A program made the translations under genes and the position numbers. The notes under the pieces were generated by a model that was not told where the DNA came from, searched no databases, and saw nothing but the letters and a program-made list of their open reading frames with translations. Shown here one piece after another: positions 60,901 to 64,000 of a stretch of 64,000 nucleotides of DNA. The stretch covers positions 25,056,924 to 25,120,923 of the forward strand of contig NC_030858.1 in the NCBI RefSeq assembly GCF_000208745.1. The letters are read 5' to 3'. Each line of letters starts with the position of its first letter. The stretch's first letter is position 1. Source of the DNA: Theobroma cacao. Lineage: Eukaryota > Streptophyta > Magnoliopsida > Malvales > Malvaceae.

Positions 60901-61077
60901 GCCTTTAACTAATAACACATGACTAATTTGAGTTTGAGAGTTCTTACCAACCGTTCCTATACCATGGATTCTACCTTTTGAATCATCACCAAAGGATATG
61001 GTTCCTCCCTTTCTTTTGTCCAGCTTAGCAAATAACATTTCATCTCCTGTCATGTGTCTTGAGCAGCCACTGTCCAT
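57998..61077 (-). pseudogene. pol of copia element C (PR-IN-RT-RNase H)
   Basis: Protease MDSGCSRHMTGDEMLFAKLD at 61077. A 321-codon open stretch to 60112 covers GAG_pre-integrase (NWLWHRRLGHIS, then KICDAC of the HHCC finger) and most of the integrase core (VIVDDYSRFTWVYFLAHKSD, RSDHGGELESDEFEKF, NGVVERKNRMLKEMA). After a stop it runs on (60108-59851). RT (59241-58816) has YQMDVKSAFLNGFIQEEMYV and the catalytic YVDDIVFGA. RNase H ends with CDNTSAI-type sequence, QHSRTKHIEIRHHFVRDHVV and QLADIFTKPLNED, stopping at 57998. Better preserved in integrase than element B. Confidence 0.85.
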
Positions 61078-61155
61078 ATACCAAAGCTAATTCTTCTTAA
61101 GTTGAGCCCTTGAATATGTCTCCTTTAAGTGCAGCTCAACCTACAAAACAGATTT

Positions 61156-62780
61156 TCAATTTTTCTTTATAGGTACCCATTCTTTGATGGGTCCTTGATT
61201 GTTAGTAGCAACATAGGATCCTTTTGGAACCCATATTTTTTTTATTTTCTGCACATTTCTTTTTCTATTACACTCATAAGATAAATGGCCAATTTTATTG
61301 CAAATATAACACCTAGATGATGCATTAGTAGAATTTTTCTTATAGTATGCATTTCTTTTTGACATTTCATTTTTTAAACTTTTAAGAGCTGTGTTTTCAT
61401 CAAGTGTTTTTTGCAAAGCTTCAGACTTATTGTCTAGCTCTAATTTTAAAACTTCAAAATCTGTTTTTAAGTGTTCTAACTCAACTTGCAGAAAATTTCT
61501 TTGCTCAAAAATAGAATTGAACTCTTCTCTTATCTTTTCTAAATCATTTTCAAGAGATGCAGTCTTTTTCTTTAAAATCTTGTATTTTGAAAAGAGTTTT
61601 TCAAATTCATCATAAAGGCACTCATACTCATCTTGTAAATCATCAATAGAAATATCACAAGGGGATGAGGATACCTCGTTTTCATCATCCTGTGCCATCC
61701 ATAGATTTACTCTTTCTTAAGCTTTTTTTTCCTCACTTTCAAAACTTGATGTGTCACTGTCTGACCAAGCAGCTGCCACCATTGCCTTCTTTGATTTCTT
61801 GTTTTTCTTTGGAGTGTCATCTTTCAGCACTGGGCATTCGGACTTGAAATGTCCAGGCTTCTTGCATTCGAAGTAGGTCGGCTCATCATTTTTATTGGAG
61901 TTATTTTTGTTTCTAGTTCTCCATGAAGAACCTTGATCTTTTCTAAACCCTTTTCTAGCCAATCTATGGTTTCGTTTGCCCATAAGCTTTCTGAATTTCC
62001 TTAAAACCAGTGCTAACTTTTCATCATCATCACAAGATAGCTCTTCCAGCTCTTCTTCACGAATGCTAGCTTTTAGTGCAATGTTCTTTTTCTTTTCTTT
62101 TGCTTCCCTCTTATCTTCTTCTTCCTTAAGTTCTAGCTCATGAGTAAGGAGAGAACCACAAATCTCATCTAGAGTAATAACATTTAGGTCCTTAGCTTCT
62201 CGAATTGCAGTTACTTTACGCTTCCAATTTTTTGGTAGACTTCTAAGAAGTCTTTTAACAATCTCATGCTTGGGTATTGGTTTGCCTAGCTGACTAAGTT
62301 TGTTTGTGATATTTGTGAATCTATCTAACATGCTGGTGATATCTTCACCAGGCTCCATCTTAAACATTTCATAATTATGGGTCAAGAGGGCATCTTGGAC
62401 TCCTTGACTTGAGAAGTCCTTTCATGGATAATTCTAAATTTATTCCACACTTGTTTAGCTGTTGTATAACTTGATACTTTGTTGAATTCGGTGGGAGTCA
62501 AGGCACAATGCAATGTATTGATAGCCTTAAAATTTGTTTGGACTTTCTTAGTTTCAGCCTCGATCCATTCAGACCTTGGCTTAGGCATAATCTCATTAGT
62601 TACTACATTTAAGGTTGAGGGAATAAAGGGTTCATCAGTTATAATATCCCACATTTCATAATCAATTGCTCTAATGTATATTGACATCCTAGTGCTCCAA
62701 TAAGGATAGTTAGAGCAATCAAACAGAGGTAGTCTGTTTGTTGATTGTCCCTCAGTAACTATGGATTTTTGGAGAGCCAT
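61156..62780 (-). pseudogene. gag of copia element C
   Basis: It starts MALQKSIVTEGQSTNRLPLF at 62780 and runs 132 codons, then shifts frame (62385). The UBN2-type core contains MLDRFTNITNKLSQLG and RLLRSLPKNW. The first zinc knuckle reads YFECKKPGHFKSEC, so its first cysteine has become tyrosine. A stop at 61717 follows. The coiled-coil part (61698 on, DLQDEYECLYDEFEKLFSKY) and the second knuckle CYICNKIGHLSYEC (about 61310) are intact up to 61156. Confidence 0.85.
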
Positions 62781-62834
62781 TTGGATCTTCCCAAAAGGTG
62801 TTAGACCTTAAGAACAAAGAACTGGCTCTGATAC

Positions 62835-64000
62835 TGTGAGACCTTGTCAAGCTCGATTAAAAGACGGTATTGTACCGAGTGGTACAACTAAGTTAAATCG
62901 AACCTTGAACTAGTTCAAATAGAAATTCTAAGAGGAATTTGAAAATTCTAAAACCCACAGAATGACTTAGAATAGTGATTCGGAGTTCAAGGTCCAGTTT
63001 GGAGTCCATCAGGAAAATTGATCGATTAGGGACAAAACGGTCATTTTACCATTTGATGATAAAATGGAGATTTTTAGCCAAGATTTGATCACATTTGACT
63101 AAGAATAATTATATGAAATATAATTATGATTATTGGAGTATAAAATGATGTTTAGTAGTGAAAAATTGTGATTCTCGGTATTTTTGGAGTATAAGGGTAA
63201 AATGATAATTTTGTCACTAGAGGACTAAACGGGAATTTTTATAAAACGATTTTTGCCCCATTTGGTTAATATTGATCAATATTAGTGTTATTTGAGGTTG
63301 AAAAGTAGAAATAAGATGATTCTGGTACATTTCAGAGTATAGGGGCAAAATCGTAATTTTTTCGTCTCGGGGGTAAATCGGTAAATTTTTCACCCTAGCA
63401 CTTGTCAAGACCAAGGAATTTTAATTGTGGTAGGATTGGATAAATACTAGAATATTTGTGGTGAAAAATTAAGAAGAAAAAGTCAAAAAGTTAAAAAAAA
63501 ATTGGGCCAATAAGCATGTGACACGTGACATGCTTGATTATTTTATTATTTTCTATAGAAATCAGCCCATTAAATCCCCAATTTTCTCACCATATTTGGC
63601 CTAGGCAACCAGCAACAAGAACAAAGGAAGAACAAAGGGAAAAACAAGAAAACCTAGGTGGAAATTCAAAGAAAAAGTGAGGAAATTAAAGAAACAAGCT
63701 GGGTAAATTAGAATTTCTTTAATTCTCCTTGATACCTAGCTTACCCATGCTTCTGTTCTTGATTTCCATGGTTGAATATTGAGTTATCATGATGAATTCA
63801 ATTTTGAAAAATGGGTATGGAAGAGGAATTGTTGTTGGAATAATTTGATTTTAGACTATGTTAGTGTTTAGGGATAGTTAAGCATGGTTATGAACAAAAA
63901 CACAAAAGAAATATTCAATTTCTCTAGGGTTCCTTGTTGGCCGAACCATGAGGGCTGAATATCAATGGGGGATTGTTTTTATTTCAAGGAAAATGGCATG
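62835..64000. repeat. LTR-like sequence of another element, running off the window
   Basis: TGTGAGACCTTGTCAAGCTC begins exactly after the primer-binding site of element C and is unrelated to its LTR. Phrases such as GGTCATTTTACCATTTGATG and GGGGCAAAATCGTAATTTTT repeat in variant form. The whole looks like a non-coding LTR with an untranslated leader near the right edge. TG at the start suggests it is an LTR end on the plus strand, perhaps of a Ty3/gypsy element. No coding region is visible before the window ends. Confidence 0.45.

Larger units (their letters stand above)
53880..62834 (-). mobile_element. SIRE-like Ty1/copia element C lacking its 5' LTR
   Basis: Same layout as element B: 3' LTR (53880-54997), polypurine tract, accessory frame, pol, gag and a primer-binding site (minus strand GTATCAGAGCCA, 62823-62834). 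The internal part (7.84 kb) is close to that of B (8.00 kb). Directly after the primer site the sequence changes to TGTGAGACC... instead of the expected TGTTGG LTR. Frameshifts and stops in gag, integrase and RT show decay. Confidence 0.85.

Overview
The window is nuclear DNA from a flowering plant, most likely a eudicot (species not determined). The evidence is a 19-exon histone-ubiquitin ligase gene of the plant HUB2 type, a plastid-targeted protein gene with plant-style introns, and a dense nest of plant transposons: SIRE-like Ty1/copia elements, Mutator-like elements (MULEs), small inverted-repeat elements and a tRNA-derived SINE. No bacterial, viral or organellar genes were seen.

Layout. 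1-1564 is the 5' end (gag start, primer site, 5' LTR) of a copia element on the minus strand. It sits inside an older copia remnant (1565-3467). 3637-4660 is an AT-rich, pyrimidine-rich stretch that may be a small DNA element. 4805-6848 is a broken, intronless copy of a poly(A) polymerase gene. 7723-11041 (minus) is an intact-looking four-exon gene for an unrecognised plastid-targeted protein. About 12.0-34.3 kb is a large composite MULE. It holds a plus-strand Ulp1-like cysteine protease pseudogene with a DUF1985-type N-terminus (12768-17336), a shortened second copy of that gene's 5' region ending in a ~285-nt-arm hairpin (18010-19850), and a minus-strand mudrA-like transposase pseudogene (20686-33860). 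The transposase gene is split by a complete 10,150-bp copia element (23281-33430) with a perfect 5-bp target duplication. A 31-bp tandem repeat with a GCGTGTCAC core occurs in intron-like positions of both MULE genes, in opposite orientations at the two ends. 34761-35316 is a hAT-type MITE. 35951-44550 (minus) is HUB2, intact over 19 exons and 878 codons, with a SINE at one splice donor and a MITE in another intron. 46.3-50.0 kb is a duplicated repeat region with a G-box-rich 24-bp array. 52240-53879 is a broken FAR1-related transposase. 53880-62834 is a second SIRE-like copia element whose 5' LTR is missing. From 62835 a different LTR-like sequence runs off the window.

Only HUB2 and the plastid protein gene look like functioning host genes. 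HUB2 acts with HUB1 to monoubiquitinate histone H2B. The rest is transposon sequence in several layers. The relative order is clear in places: copia A inserted into copia D, copia B into the mudrA-like gene, and copia C's LTR into the FAR1-related gene.

The most unusual object is the hairpin at 19261-19850. Each arm joins the start of the MULE's own DUF1985/Ulp1 gene to a captured fragment of what reads as a host RNA-dependent RNA polymerase. It lies downstream of a copied promoter-and-intron region of the MULE, so a transcript from there would fold into long double-stranded RNA carrying both sequences.
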